Source: Kalmusia sp. IMI 367209
Taxonomy: Eukaryota > Ascomycota > Dothideomycetes > Pleosporales > Didymosphaeriaceae
DNA length: 64,000 nt
NCBI GenBank assembly: GCA_027946365.1
Contig: JAPEUQ010000003.1
Location: 1,612,001 to 1,676,000 of the forward strand
Reading direction: 5' to 3'
The position numbers were made by a program, and so were the translations under genes. The notes below the pieces were generated by a model that saw only the letters and a list, made by a program, of their open reading frames with translations, did no database searches and was not told where the DNA came from. Positions 22,558-34,436 of the stretch are shown piece after piece (positions within the stretch are counted from its first letter, which is position 1; each line of letters opens with the position of its first letter).

Positions 22558-22839
22558 TCATGCCGCAGGTTTACTCTGATCGGTCGAAGATGAGTCATCG
22601 GCGGATGGCTTCGATGGTGCTTTGAGGTTCCGTTCATCCTCTTCGGCCTTTGCAAGCATCTCTTCAATCTTTTTTTCTAATGAATCGAGGTGGTTCTCCA
22701 GTGCAGTGGCTGTACGTTCACCGCGGGCTATTTCTTTAAGGGCCTAACTCAGGTCAGCCACCGCGAGGAAATTAGATACTTGGGCACGTAGGACAGACTT
22801 GCGCAAAGTCGGCTTCGGCGTGGTGGCCGGCGTCGCCAT
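22558..22839 (-). CDS. Small conserved-looking coiled-coil protein, function unknown
   Basis: Two exons (22780..22839, 22558..22743) encode 81 aa. The 36-nt intron (GTATCT donor, GGCTGAC branch, TTAG acceptor) joins CGT GCC CAA to GCC CTT in phase. The N-terminus is MATPATTPKPTLRKSVLRAQ. It is followed by a short amphipathic, strongly charged helix (ALKEIARGERTATALENHLD, then SLEKKIEEMLAKAEEDE) likely to form a coiled coil, and a Ser/Pro/Asp-rich tail. I do not recognise the family. The coding look and exact splice support a real gene, but the intron is very short for a fungus. It is divergent to PAN1, whose start is 248 bp away. Confidence 0.65.
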
Positions 22840-23087
22840 TCTGTTCGCCAGACATATCGTAGCGGGGTGGAGCGGAAGAGCTGCGCGTCCTTGGGCGGTG
22901 CTGAGGCGAGCTCGAGCCAATGGAGATGACGAAGCTCTAGCGCGATTCACACGACGCACAGCACAGAAAGCGCGACCTGTCACCTTCACTCCCAATAGTT
23001 CCTAGGGCCTCCGATCTCTATTCCTACCTCAAACCTCCCATGCGAGAGGCCTACTAAGCTTCCCATCGCCGCGCCCGCTCCTCCACC

Positions 23088-26000
23088 ATGTTCTCCGGGT
23101 CGAACTCGTACTTAGGGGGTGGGAACAGCGCCCGACCTGGGCAGCAGCCGCAGTATGGCCAGCAGCAATCGTTCCAGCAGCCCGGCGGCTTCCAGGGCGG
23201 ATTGGGTCCTCAACCGACTGGGTTCGCAGGTGGCCAGCTGCAACAGCAGTTCACAGGCTATCCGGGCCAGCCGCAGGGCTTCCAACAGCAGCAGCAACCC
23301 CAGTTCACGGGTTATCCAGGCCAGCATGGGCAGCAGTTCCAGCAGCCTCCGCAACAGCAGCCATTCCAGACTGGCGCACCGCCCGCGCAACAAGCTCCTC
23401 CCCAGCCACAGCGACCGCAGCCCACGGGCATGACCTCGTCGCAAATGGCTGACTCGTTCAGATCCACGGGCTCGTCACAGCAGGTTCCGCCGCCCGTCCC
23501 CGCGAAATCGAGCAAGATTCCGAACATAAGGTTGTCTTTCATTACTGCTCAGGACCAGGCCAAGTTTGAGCAGTTGTTCAAGTCTGCTGTCGGCAATGCG
23601 CAGGCCATGTCGGGCGACCAAGCTCGAGACCTGTTGATGCGGTCGAAGCTTACAGGAGATGCTCTATCACATATTTGGTATGGTTCGAGATGGAAGATAT
23701 GTTACTCTAGTTGCTAACAAGGCACAGGACGCTCTCCGATACCACAAAGTCGGGCCAGCTTCTCTTCCCCGAATTTGCCCTCGCCATGTACCTGTGCAAC
23801 TTAAAGTTGACTGGCAAGGACCTTCCGAACTCACTGCCAGACCGTGTGAAAAACGAAGTTTCGAGCATGGTGGATATAATCTCTTTCAATATAGCCGACG
23901 ACCAGCCAGGTCGCTCAACTCCTGCAAGCAATGCGCCGAAGTTTGACGAACCGTTGAACCAAAGCTCCCAGAACATCCCTGCGATTCAGCAACCCCAGCC
24001 ACAGCAATCCAACAGCCAGCTGCTAACTTCCCTCGTGTCTCAGCCAACTGGATTCGGTGGACCCCAGATGGGAGGTTTACAGTCTCAGGCTACAGGGTTT
24101 GGACAGAATCTCGGAGGTGGGTATACAGGGCCACGGCCGCCCATGCCACCAATGCCTACAGGTTTTGGTGGAGGCTTGAACCCTCAGCCTACGGGTTTCG
24201 CTCCACTTAATGCCCAACCCACTGGAGCTCCAGGTCAATGGGGTCTGGTCAACAACCCAACCACGGGCTTGCCAAACATTGAAGCGCTTGCTCAGCGTAT
24301 GATGCCGCAGACAGGTCGCGAAGCTGGCAGTAATTACACCACAGCCGGCCTAAGTGGCAACGCAACTATTCCATGGGCTATCACTAAGGGTGAAAAGAAG
24401 CTTTATGATGATACCTTCAGGGCTTGGGACGGCCTCGGTAAGGGCTATATCAGCGGTGAGCAGGCTCTTGAGATCTTTGGACAAAGTGGACTTGCGAAAC
24501 CCGACTTGGAGCGTATATGGACTCTAGCAGATTCCGCCGATCGCGGACGGCTGAACTTGGATGAATTTGCTGTTGCTATGCATCTCATCTACCGGAAACT
24601 TAATGGATATCCTGTACCAAATCGTCTTCCGCCCGAGCTCGTACCGCCGTCCACTCGCAATATCAATGCATCTATTGGTGCGATGAAGTCGCTGCTATCT
24701 CGCGACGCAGAAGAGAGGAAGAATACCGGCGCATTCCTACAGCCTCAGAAGACTGGTGTTAGCTATCTCAAATCCCACTCCTTTCGAGCGGGAAGTCCAT
24801 CAACAGGTGGTCGCAAAGATGCCACTGTCTTCCGCAACAATGACGACAACATGGGGTACCGCTCTAGTGCACGGCATCGCGTTGGTGCTGGTGGTCGCTC
24901 TCCATCTCCAGCAACACCATCATCTCCCGGTTCAGAGCGTTCAGATCCTGAATACTCTCTCGAGCAACTCAGGAAGCTAGTTAGGGAGAAACAAATCCTT
25001 TTGGATGCGGTAGACATTCGTGACGAGAACGCAGCTGACGAAGATGACGCGCTAGACCGTCGGGATCGGCGAGAGGCAGAAGATCTGTATCGTCGCATCC
25101 GCAGGGTTCAAGAGGATATTGATGCACACCCGCAAGCATCCCTCAGATCGAATGATTCAGATGCCGAACGCCGTGCTCTAAAGCGTCAGCTCCAGAATTT
25201 GACTGACCGCTTACCTGAACTCGCTTCCAATGTACGTCGCACTGAGCGTGAGATTGCAGATGCTCAACTGGAGCTCTTCAGGCTCAAAGATGCGAAAGCC
25301 CATCCCGGGGCTGCTTCGAGCATCGTGGGTACAGGGCCAGGTGGCTCAATCACGGAATCAGATCGTTTGAAAGCCCGTGCCAAAGCAATGATGCAAGCAC
25401 GCTCCGCCGCTCTAACTGGCAAACCTGTGCCTACCGGCGATGACACGGGTGCGGCTGCTGAGCGCTTGGAGAAGGAGAGCTCTCGGATTCGATCTGAACG
25501 AGAAAATAACGAACGTATGATCCGTGATGTGGAAGACAGTGTGAATGAATATACCAAAGGGCTGGAAGCCAGCCTTAAAGAAGGGGGACATGATAGCACT
25601 AGCGAACACGAACGTCGCCGTTGGGAAGATGGATTGGGCGTTGAGGATGAAGTCAAGGATTTCATTTTCGATCTCCAGCGAAGCAGCCGATCCGCTCGTG
25701 TTAGGAAAGAAGACACCTCCCGTGCCCCCACGACCTCTCGTAGCGCGGATACCAGTCAACCTACTTCATCTCGCTACGAAAGTCCAGCACGTAGTGCTGA
25801 CCCAACTCCTCGACCATCTTCAACTACTTCAGGAGGTGGCTCATACTCATCCTACAAAACCCCTGAAGAGCGTGCTGCTTTCATCAAGCAACAAGCCGAG
25901 GCGCGTATGGCCGAAAGGCTGGCTGCCCTTGGATTGCGCCCTCCGGTTAAAGGAGGGGAGAGCGCGCAACAGCGTCAGGAGCGCGAAAAGAAAGAGATGG

Positions 26001-27353
26001 AGGAGAAGCGCCGTAAGGCTGAAGAGGAAGACGCACGTCGCGAGGAGGAGAGACAGAAACGTCTAAACGAAGAGTCGATTGCGCCACCAGTCGCCGCAAA
26101 GACTGGTGGTAAGAAACCGCCCCCACCGCCTGCATCCAGAAAGCAGAAGCCTGACCAACATGAACATGATATGGCTGAGAAGGCTTTACGCGAACAGCAA
26201 GAAGCCGAGCAAGCTGAACGTAAACGCTTAGAGTATGTAGCTCTTAGTTCTGTTCAAAATTCGTACTAATTGATAATCTAGGGAGGAAGAACGTCGACAA
26301 GAGAAAGAATTGGCCGAACAAGAAGAGGAAGCCGAAGCAAAACTCCGCGCACTGCAAGAACAGGTTGAACAGGGCAAGCTCAAGAAGGCGGAACAGAAGA
26401 AACGAAAAGAAGCAGCACAACGTGAAGCTAAAGAAAAGGAAGCACAGCTTACTGCACAACGTCGCAAGTTAGAGGAAATTCGCGAGCGCGAACGTCAACT
26501 ACAGCTGCAGTTGGAGAGTCTGAACGATGAGGACTCTTCGTCGGATGACGAAGGACCGCAGAACATCACTCCGAACGACACTACACCTACAGCTAGTCAA
26601 GAGCTACCCCGTGACATTGTTTCCCCGTCAGCACCGCCAACAGCACCACCGATGCCACAGATCGTTCCGCCAATACCGCATCAGAACAGCACTCCACCAT
26701 CTTCTATGGCTAGCCCACCGACTTCATCACTAACAAGCCCTCATCCTACCCATGGGGACGGAGAAACCAAGAATCCGTTCCTAAAGAAAATGGCATTGTC
26801 TAACCAGGAAAACCATGCCCCAACACCTCCACCGCTTCCTAGCAATACCAGCGAGGTGTCTACAAATCCTTTCCACCGCTTGACACAGGAGAATGCTAAC
26901 AAGGCGGCTTTTAACGAGCCAGCTGCTCCCGCACGCACTCGGGGTCGACAAGAAGAGGATGATTGGTCGGTCGTAGACTCTGACGATTCATCTTCCGACG
27001 ATGAGGAAGCGCCTCAGGGAGGTGCCAAGCAGCTAGCTTCGTTGCTCTTTGGCACGATGGCACCTCCGCGCCCACTTTCTTCAATGGACAACAAGAGTGA
27101 CCGTGCTGAAAGTCCCGCGGTATCTTCCTCCAGGCATTCCGCCACCACCGCCCATGCCCACCAGCGGGCGCCCCACCACCCCCAGGGCCGCCGCCGCCAG
27201 CTGGAGGGCCTCCTCCCTCCCGCAATGCCGAGACCTCCTACTGGGGCACCCGACCGAGGTGCTTTGCTAGGTCAGATTCAGGCGGGTAAGGGCTTGAGGA
27301 AGGTTGAGACAAAGGACAGGAGCCAAGCTTCTACGGCTGGTAAGGTCTTGTAG
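23088..27353 (+). CDS. PAN1: Pan1: actin cytoskeleton/endocytosis scaffold (EH-domain, WH2)
   Basis: Three exons (23088..23677, 23728..26232, 26282..27353), 1388 aa. Order: Gln/Pro-rich N-terminus with many PTGF repeats; EH1 (split by intron 1 at [26 protein letters not shown]); a linker with L-x-x-Q-x-T-G sites ([26 protein letters not shown]); EH2 ([32 protein letters not shown]); a long coiled coil rich in Glu/Arg; a proline-rich tail; and a C-terminal WH2 ([15 protein letters not shown]). Pan1 activates Arp2/3 at endocytic sites with End3 and Sla1. LxxQxTG is the Ark1/Prk1 phosphorylation motif that switches the complex off. In 27118..27235 the proline-coding frame shifts twice and then returns, so about 40 residues look scrambled. 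Confidence 0.93.
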
Positions 27354-27888
27354 AATAGCACACGCGCGTCGGTGAAGGATTGGTTGTATATATAATATTG
27401 TTGTCTTGTGGATAGACTGACCCCAAAGCTTGAATATGGATTGCATCTTGTACATGGTTTGTGATCCTGGATACACCTTTTGAAAAGCCCGAGAAGTTTG
27501 GACAAGTGAAGGGATAAGATTGCATCGCCAAATAATGCAAGTACCCTGTTCTCCAATTATTTGACTCTCGAGAAACAAAAGATTGCACGTGATGCATGGT
27601 CCGTGCATGAGCGACAATCCGACGTCTGCGGAACAAAGCCTCACCTCCGCTGTTGTCGCCGCCCGAGCCCCCCACGAGCCTCCAGCCCACTGTCAACCGC
27701 TGTCGACTGCCCGAATACTCTATCTCCAGCAACATCTAGATCCAAGCAAAATTAAACAAAACCATCATATCCATAATCTTGTGTTTGTGCGTACTGGACG
27801 CTTCGATATATACATTTAGCTATTCTTAATTCTCACGGGCCTACCGAACAAATCCGAATAGAAAGAGTAGGTCAGAGGAATCGCAGAG
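27354..27888. other. Gene-free stretch between PAN1 and RPB11
   Basis: A 535-bp spacer with the PAN1 3' flank and RPB11 promoter. No gene is recognised. Confidence 0.5.
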
Positions 27889-28790
27889 ATGAATGCGCCT
27901 GATAGGTACGTTCAAACCTCTTACTACTTATGACTCTAGGCGTCGGTCGTCCTGGATGAGTTTGGCAACATGCAATCTACGAATGACTTCGGACTCGATA
28001 CCGTTCTTTCGCAAACACGCGGCGGCCAACGCGACGCGAGTAACTCGCGCGACTTCCTCTTCAATTGCGTCGTGACAGTTTGTCGCGTGGGTGCCTAGCA
28101 ACATGGCGCGCGCGCGTATCACGGCAACGAGTATGAAAGCAGCCAGCTTTGCGGCACTCTCGAACTACACAGACGCCGCTTACGCTAGAGCCAACGCTGC
28201 CTATAACGAATCCGCGTACACATGATCGAGGACGAGTAGTCAATATGTCCCACACAATCGAATGCATTTCCGTTCTCATCCACGACGACCGCAACGCCCA
28301 GGGCCCGCAATATCACTTTCAACAACACCGGCCTGATTATGACGATAACGACAGATTTGAGCTCTTTCTCCTCGGCGATGGGGAGCAGAAGATCGAGGTG
28401 AAGGAGGAAACTCGTGCGTGCCCCACCCTCACCCCTCCCATCCTTACGCGGCATGCTAATTGCTCCCTCGTAGGTGTCCCCAACACCACTGTGTTCACCT
28501 TCAACAAGGAAGATCACACGCTCGGCAACCTGATCTCTCAGCGCCTCCTCAAGTACGACTACGTCACCTTCTCTGCGTATAAGGTTCCGCACCCGCTCTT
28601 CGCGACCTTCGAGTTGCGCGTCACCACCGACGGCAGCATCACGCCCAAGGACGCCGTCGTCAAGTGCTGCAGGGACGTGGTTCAGGACCTCCAGATGCTG
28701 TCGAATAGTTTCCAGACCGAGTGGTTAGGCAAGAAGATCGTCACCGAGGGCGAGAACGAGCGTACTATGCGTGAGCAGGGCAACTACTAG
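27889..28790 (+). CDS. RPB11: RNA polymerase II subunit Rpb11
   Basis: Three exons (27889..27905, 28355..28413, 28474..28790), 130 aa. The first exon is only 17 nt (MNAPD plus two bases) and is followed by a 449-nt intron, long for this window. The joined start MNAPDRFELFLLGDGEQKIE is the standard fungal Rpb11 N-terminus. The alpha-motif of the RpoA/Rpb3-Rpb11 assembly fold follows: FTFNKEDHTLGNLISQRLL, then YKVPHPLFATFELRV and the dimerisation helix DAVVKCCRDVVQDLQ. Rpb11 pairs with Rpb3 to nucleate Pol II assembly. A minimal gene finder would start the protein inside the long intron and miss the true N-terminus. Confidence 0.93.
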
Positions 28791-30470
28791 GCCGCGATGG
28801 ACGGACACGTGCTTGACATGTGCGATTCGTGTAACGGATATGCATCTTTCGGCGTTATGGGCGGTCGCATTGGACCTACAGCATGATGAGCTATGGGCGG
28901 CGTATAGGGTTGGGGATTGGCAGACTGGATCGATTGGTGCCTGATTGGCAAGTCTGAGACTGTTATGAACTAGATCCTCGTTCCGCTTTTACCAGGCGGT
29001 TTATGCATGTTGCGCCTTCTTGTCTGGGGGACACATGTAGTGCACTGTGGATACCCAAAGACATAATTTCACGATTAGTATCTGCTTTCTTGTCCACGTG
29101 CTTCACACTGTAGTATTGACTCTAGAGACTAGTAGCTACTCGATTTGTCTCGTTCATGCTGCCTCCGTACCAGCACTCACTATACAGTTCATGCTGTCTC
29201 GAAGTAAACAGGTTCGTCCATAAGACTGAGAATAAAACATGTTGGGCATGGGCATGTTGGTCATACGCTACGACTCGCTATTTTTCAGGGTTACCTCATC
29301 TAAAGCTTTCGCTAGCTAACTGTCTGATCGTGTGATAACGGCATCGAGTATCCTAGATTCTTGAAACCACTTTTCGACAGGCTCTGCATCGTGAGACCCT
29401 CAGAAGAATCTGAGAAACGCAATTACCGCTTCCATCGCCGGAAGTGTCTTCAATGTTCAGACCGAGAAGCTAGGGACCACGCAGCTGAGAACCGCCCATT
29501 TGCACCGGAACGTTGAGCACTCGAATCAGAAAGTCTAGAGACTACTGTGGCGGAGCGTATAAAGCAAACGCAGAGTCGAAGATAAGAGAGAACATGTATG
29601 AAGGCGGCTGAACAGCTGCGAATCTCTAGGTCAGTCTAAACGCTTGAGTAAAGCAATTCAAACAACGCTCTGTGGGCCCTCTTCGGTCATACAAGCATGG
29701 ATTGAAGCAGACGTTGTTCGAGCGGCAGTAAGTTTCGCCCGTTCTGCGACTGCCTTCGCGTCGGGCACTTTCGAAGAGGCGAGAGTCATCTGCTAGATAG
29801 AATTGGGAAAGAAACAGGTATTCTTAGAGCGTGAGTGGGTCATGCAGAGCCATAGGATGAAGTGTATGGCATTTCGTCCACTCGCGGTGGCCTCGTACTG
29901 ACCGGAAATTGCGATTCTCTAGAGCGGCTGAGGTTCGCGTTAGCGAGCAACGGCACGATGATCCTCAGGGGTCCCTGGAGATTTTTCTACAGGCAAGGGA
30001 AGGGAGGCAGTAAGGCAGACCACGTACGAATGGTGTACTATAGGGTGATTTGGCCTACGATACATAGCTGGAACTCTGTCCCATTACTACAGGTGCAATA
30101 TGACGCAAAGTTCGCATCTACTGAGAGCATTGTAGGTATCTTTACTTTTCATTGACATATCAAGATCAATCAATCTATGTGATCATCAGTCGTACCTATA
30201 GATACACGAAAGGCAGTATCACTGCACGACGCTGTCCTCCCGATGCCGCGGTCAGACTCAGACATCTCCCCCCACCCCGAATAGGTATACACAATAGAAG
30301 ATAGTAGTCGTAAGCATAATCGCAGGGCTGCGCAGTGCTGTCATAGCAGCATGCCGCCAGGTATCACGAAGCCGAACCGAACCGGAAACGCAAACTCAAT
30401 GTGGGGTATGGAACGCCTCCGTGCCGAGTTAAGATGTACAACGCATTACGGGACAAGGAAAGGATGGGTT
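28791..30470. other. 1.7-kb gene-free stretch
   Basis: Between the convergent ends of RPB11 and the amino-acid permease. One plus-strand open frame of 97 codons (29862..30155) has no recognisable features. No RNA gene or repeat is seen. Confidence 0.5.
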
Positions 30471-32352
30471 TCAGCAGAAAAACTTGTACACCTTTTTCCA
30501 CTTGGGCCACTGCTTCCGCTCTTCGCGTTCCTCTTCGATGAGGGCTTCGAGGTTGAGCTCGCGGATGCCTGTGTGCAGGTCCATGTTGTAGGATCGTACC
30601 AACGAGGTGCGGTAGTATAATTTGTAGGGTATGTAGAAGGCGAGTGTGACGGGTAAGGCGAGATAGACTTGGAAGAAGGATGTTAAGCGTTCCGTAGTTG
30701 ACAGGTCTCCGAACCCGATGGGTGCGACCGCGACGAAGAACTGTGCGATGAGCACGAGTATGTTGAACCCGAAACCGATCCACGAGCCAATGACGCCAGG
30801 TTGTGACCTGAAGGCCAGTTCATCAAGAGTGTGTCCTTGCAGTTGCCAGCCTTTACGGAAGCGAATATGAGCAAAGCAGATGGATGCCCAGGTGAAGACG
30901 GCGGAGAGGGCGGACAATGCAAGAAGCCAGTTGAACGTGGCTTCCTGCTTCTTCTTGTCTACGCCAGCTAGGAAGGCTAGAAAGCCAAGACTGGAGGAGA
31001 AAGCAATGGCAACGAGCGGACGGCCTTGACGATCAATGTACGCGAGTATCCTTGGGGCCTGGCTCTGCTCTGCGAGCGCTGCAAGCGTTCGGCTCGATCC
31101 GTAAATGGCGGAGTTACCGACGGAAAGGACAGCTATCATGATGACAGCGTTGAACACTGACGGGAGGACGTCGATTCCTGCGCTCTTGATGGCAATGACG
31201 AAAGGGGATGCAACTGCATCGGCAGTGTTGTCTTTGGGTTGAAGCAGATCAGGGTTGTTGTACGGGACTAGAAGGCCAACGATCAGGAGTGAGACGACGT
31301 AGAAGAGGGTGATGCGCCAGAAGACTTGCTTGACTGCGGTTGGGAGCGACTTGCGAGGATTAGCAGTCTCCGCAGCAGCGAGCCCAACAAGCTCCGTTCC
31401 AGAAAAGGCAAAGGCGGCGTTGACGAATGTACCACAGAAGCCTTTGAAGCCGTTATGGAATGCTCCGGGGTCGCGCCAGTATTTGAAGCCAATATACTCC
31501 CCATTAGGTCCTCCGCCGATGTTGATAATGATGCCCAGAATGATAAAGCCAATGACTGCTGCGACTTTGACGATGGCGAAGACGAATTCGGCCTCTCCAT
31601 AGCCTTTAACACCAAATAAATTGATTCCTACGATCAGCGTTAAGAATACGGCGACCCAGGCATTGTTGTTGACCGATCCATGGTTCCAGAAGCTGATGGT
31701 GTAGGTTGCGGCCACAATCTCCAGCGGTAGTACTACGAGCCATTGGAGGGCATAGCTGCATGAGTCAGTCAGGTACCAATGTGGGGATCAACGATGTTGT
31801 TACTCACTTCCAGCCCATGGCGAATCCCCATGCTGGGTCTATGAAGCGTGTCGAGTATGCGGAGAAGGAACCAGCCACAGGGAAGAGAACAGCCATTTCG
31901 CCGAGCGCATGCACCGTGCAGTACATCATGATACCGACAAGACAGTAGGAAATGACGAGCGACGCAGGCCCCGCTTCGGCCAGCACCTGACCAGAGCCCA
32001 CGAACAGTCCAGTTCCTGCAGAACGGTCAGGGCGAAATATTGAAAAATTGGTAAGAAGGAACGTACCTATACTTCCACCGATGGCAATCATCTGCAGATG
32101 CCTTCCCTTGAGTCTCCTCGCCAAGGGTGAGTTAGCAGTGTTCGCGGCCGCGCTCTCGACGTCAAAGACCTTGCCATCAGTACCGACGGTACCCTTGGGG
32201 GTCATGGTCGTGTTCGGATCGCGCTTGAAGCTGTCCATAACCCTCCGCCCCAGGCCATCCCGATGGGTCGAGGACTCGCCATAGTAGGTCGACTGCTGCG
32301 ACTCCCTCCCGAAGCTCTTCTCGGTCCCGTAGCCATCGTCATCGAACACCAT
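30471..32352 (-). CDS. Amino-acid permease (YAT family, APC superfamily)
   Basis: Three exons (32067..32352, 31808..32015, 30471..31755), 592 aa. Introns of 51 and 52 nt close in phase and rebuild the TM1 signature RHLQMIAIGGSIG-TGLFVGSG and the joint MGWNYALQW. About 12 hydrophobic segments follow, including VAATYTISFW, AFSGTELVGLAAAETANPRKSLP (the APC substrate-site region around TM6) and FYIPYKLYYRTSLV near the end. The hydrophilic N-terminus (about 75 aa) and charged C-tail are typical of plasma-membrane YAT permeases such as Gap1, where they carry trafficking signals. Substrate range cannot be read from sequence. The 51-nt first intron has no stop codon and is a multiple of three. Confidence 0.93.
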
Positions 32353-33000
32353 GGTGGAAAGCGGAAGGCGCAGGGACGCTGGGAGGCGTGATGTTTGAGA
32401 AGTGCAGCCGTTGCTGCAACCTCAGGTGGCGCCGCAGTGTTGGTGTTGGATGTCGTGTGTGGGTACGGGTATGCGTGTGTGGTGCTTGGGGGCGGGCACT
32501 GCTTATGGGGTGGTGCGGTGCCGGGGTCGCGGACAGAGACTCGGCCAGGCTTACTGTAAAGACGCAAGCTGAACAGGGTGGTGTAGGCGATGCAGCATAT
32601 CCAGATTAGCAAGGGTCTGGGCGGCTGGTGCTTTACCGCAGTCGAGGTGGGCGGCCGGGGCTAGGAGACAAATGTCGCGCGATGGCGACCGGGGGGGGTT
32701 AGTGGGCCTTTGGAGCGCATGTCGCCCAGGTAGCTTACTTACCGCGGGCGATGTCGTCGCGCGGCGGGATGGCGAGCGTATCATGGCGGGCCTGTCAACG
32801 TGACCCGGCACAGGCGGCGGCGTCGAGCGTGATCGCCGGCGTGAAAGGGCAGAGAGCAGGCCGCTCGGTGGTTCGTGGTGGGCGCCAGACGGTTGTGGAT
32901 GGCGACATGAGCCAATGCCGACGACTCGGGCCCACGATGCAGGGGTCGCATCCGCGCCGTCAACTCCAGCGCGCCGGACTCGAGGAGGACCCTTTCGCAT

Positions 33001-33039
33001 TGTGTGTATGTGTGTATGCGTGTATGCGTGTATGTGTGC
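33001..33039 (+). repeat. TGTATG-type microsatellite
   Basis: An imperfect run of TGTGTATG/TGTATGCG units about 650 bp upstream of the permease ATG. It reads as CATACACA-type repeats on the permease strand. Confidence 0.8.
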
Positions 33040-34076
33040 TTTGGCGGATGGTGGATCGCGGCGTTCGATGAGTCGTCGTGTCGCAGCGCGTGTTGTTGCC
33101 GTTGCCGTTATCTTGCGGCGCCCGCCGTCCATCGCTCTTGCCTCGGGTGTGAGGCCGGTGGCGCGCCTTCTAGAAGACGCCAACCGCGCACAGACGCAGG
33201 CGTTATCACTATCGACGGTTGCTCCACGCTTGCGGTGCTCGAGCATTGTCGTGTGCGCCCTCATCTCAACCCACTCCCGCCGCCTCTCCTCCAACCCAAC
33301 GCCTGCCCGCAGAGCTATGCCATGCACCGTTCCGGGCGACCCTCTCCATCCTCAGTGGTCCCAGGCGCTCGACGTCACCTCCTACCGTCACCCTCTCCCT
33401 CCACCGCCGTGCCCTCATTGGACCGCACGCAGTGACGCCGAAGCACCAGATTAGCCAATGCTCGTCCTCACCCCAATACGAGCTCGTGTTCCCTGGTAAA
33501 CGTCTATCCCGGGAGAGAGACTCGTACGTGAGGATGCGCAGACTGCAGCACTACTTTTCATTGGTGTCGCTTCTTGAGCCCTCGATCTGCTGCCGTCAGC
33601 CTTCGTGCCGCACTATTGCGTCTGCCCACAAACGTCTTTCTAATATTATTGATGCGCCTGCAATATCCATGGAATAGGAGAACGCGTCAGTAAGACGATG
33701 AATTCCTCCGCGCTTGCTTCCAGCCCAACGATATATTGGAAGCCGTGTCACTAGGGCTGAATCGCGGCATCTATTTTCGCTCTGGCGAAATTCATGCATA
33801 CAGTACCTTCGCGAAGCTCGCCTAGATGCACATGTCAGGTACCATATATCCTGCGAATTACGCCGTGTCATCAGACGCGTCCAAATTGCCCCTCCTTCTC
33901 CTCAAATCGACGAATTTCCGCCTTCTTCATACACGCAACGGAGCGCCATCCGTGCCGACTGCGTCGCTTGTCGACGACTCGATTTCCATAGAGCCGACCG
34001 TCTTGTCCCGTCCTACAACGGCTGACGCCCAGCAAAACATAACTTCAGCCCGTCCCGATGTCTGGTGCGACCATGA

Positions 34077-34099
34077 GCATTACCCGACTCGGGTAATGC
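34077..34099. repeat. Perfect 11-bp inverted repeat with 1-nt spacer
   Basis: GCATTACCCGA is followed by C and then its exact reverse complement TCGGGTAATGC. The centre reads CCGACTCGG, a CCG-N3-CGG arrangement compatible with a dimeric Zn2Cys6 factor site. No recognised gene lies within 1.5 kb. Confidence 0.75.
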
Positions 34100-34416
34100 G
34101 CAACGTCAGGTCAAAACCAGCGGTGAGTATCACCATCACGTCTCACAAGCGCATCGACGACATTCGCCTATACGCCTCGCGCTCGACAGCCATTATCTTG
34201 TCCCCACCATCAGAGACGTTCTCGATAGCCCGCGTGGGTTGTGCGGGCATGGAGTGTACTCCAACCGCCTTCCTATTTCGGACTGGCACAGGGAAGCCAC
34301 CTCTCATCCCGCATGACTGTCAACACGGGATTCGACGATTCCAAGCCTCTTCCGTGGCATGCAACGTCGAACCTTTTTGTCGCAGATGTGGAACGCCTAA
34401 TAAGGTGACCTCTCTT

Positions 34417-34436
34417 GGGGCGGACGGGTCCGCCCC
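34417..34436. repeat. GC-rich hairpin, 8-bp stem
   Basis: GGGGCGGA and TCCGCCCC flank a four-base CGGG loop. It sits inside the 233-codon open frame of unknown status. Confidence 0.7.

Noticed and set aside
29862..30155. 97-codon plus-strand frame between RPB11 and the permease
   Set aside because: No domain, signal or splice partner; length within chance expectation.
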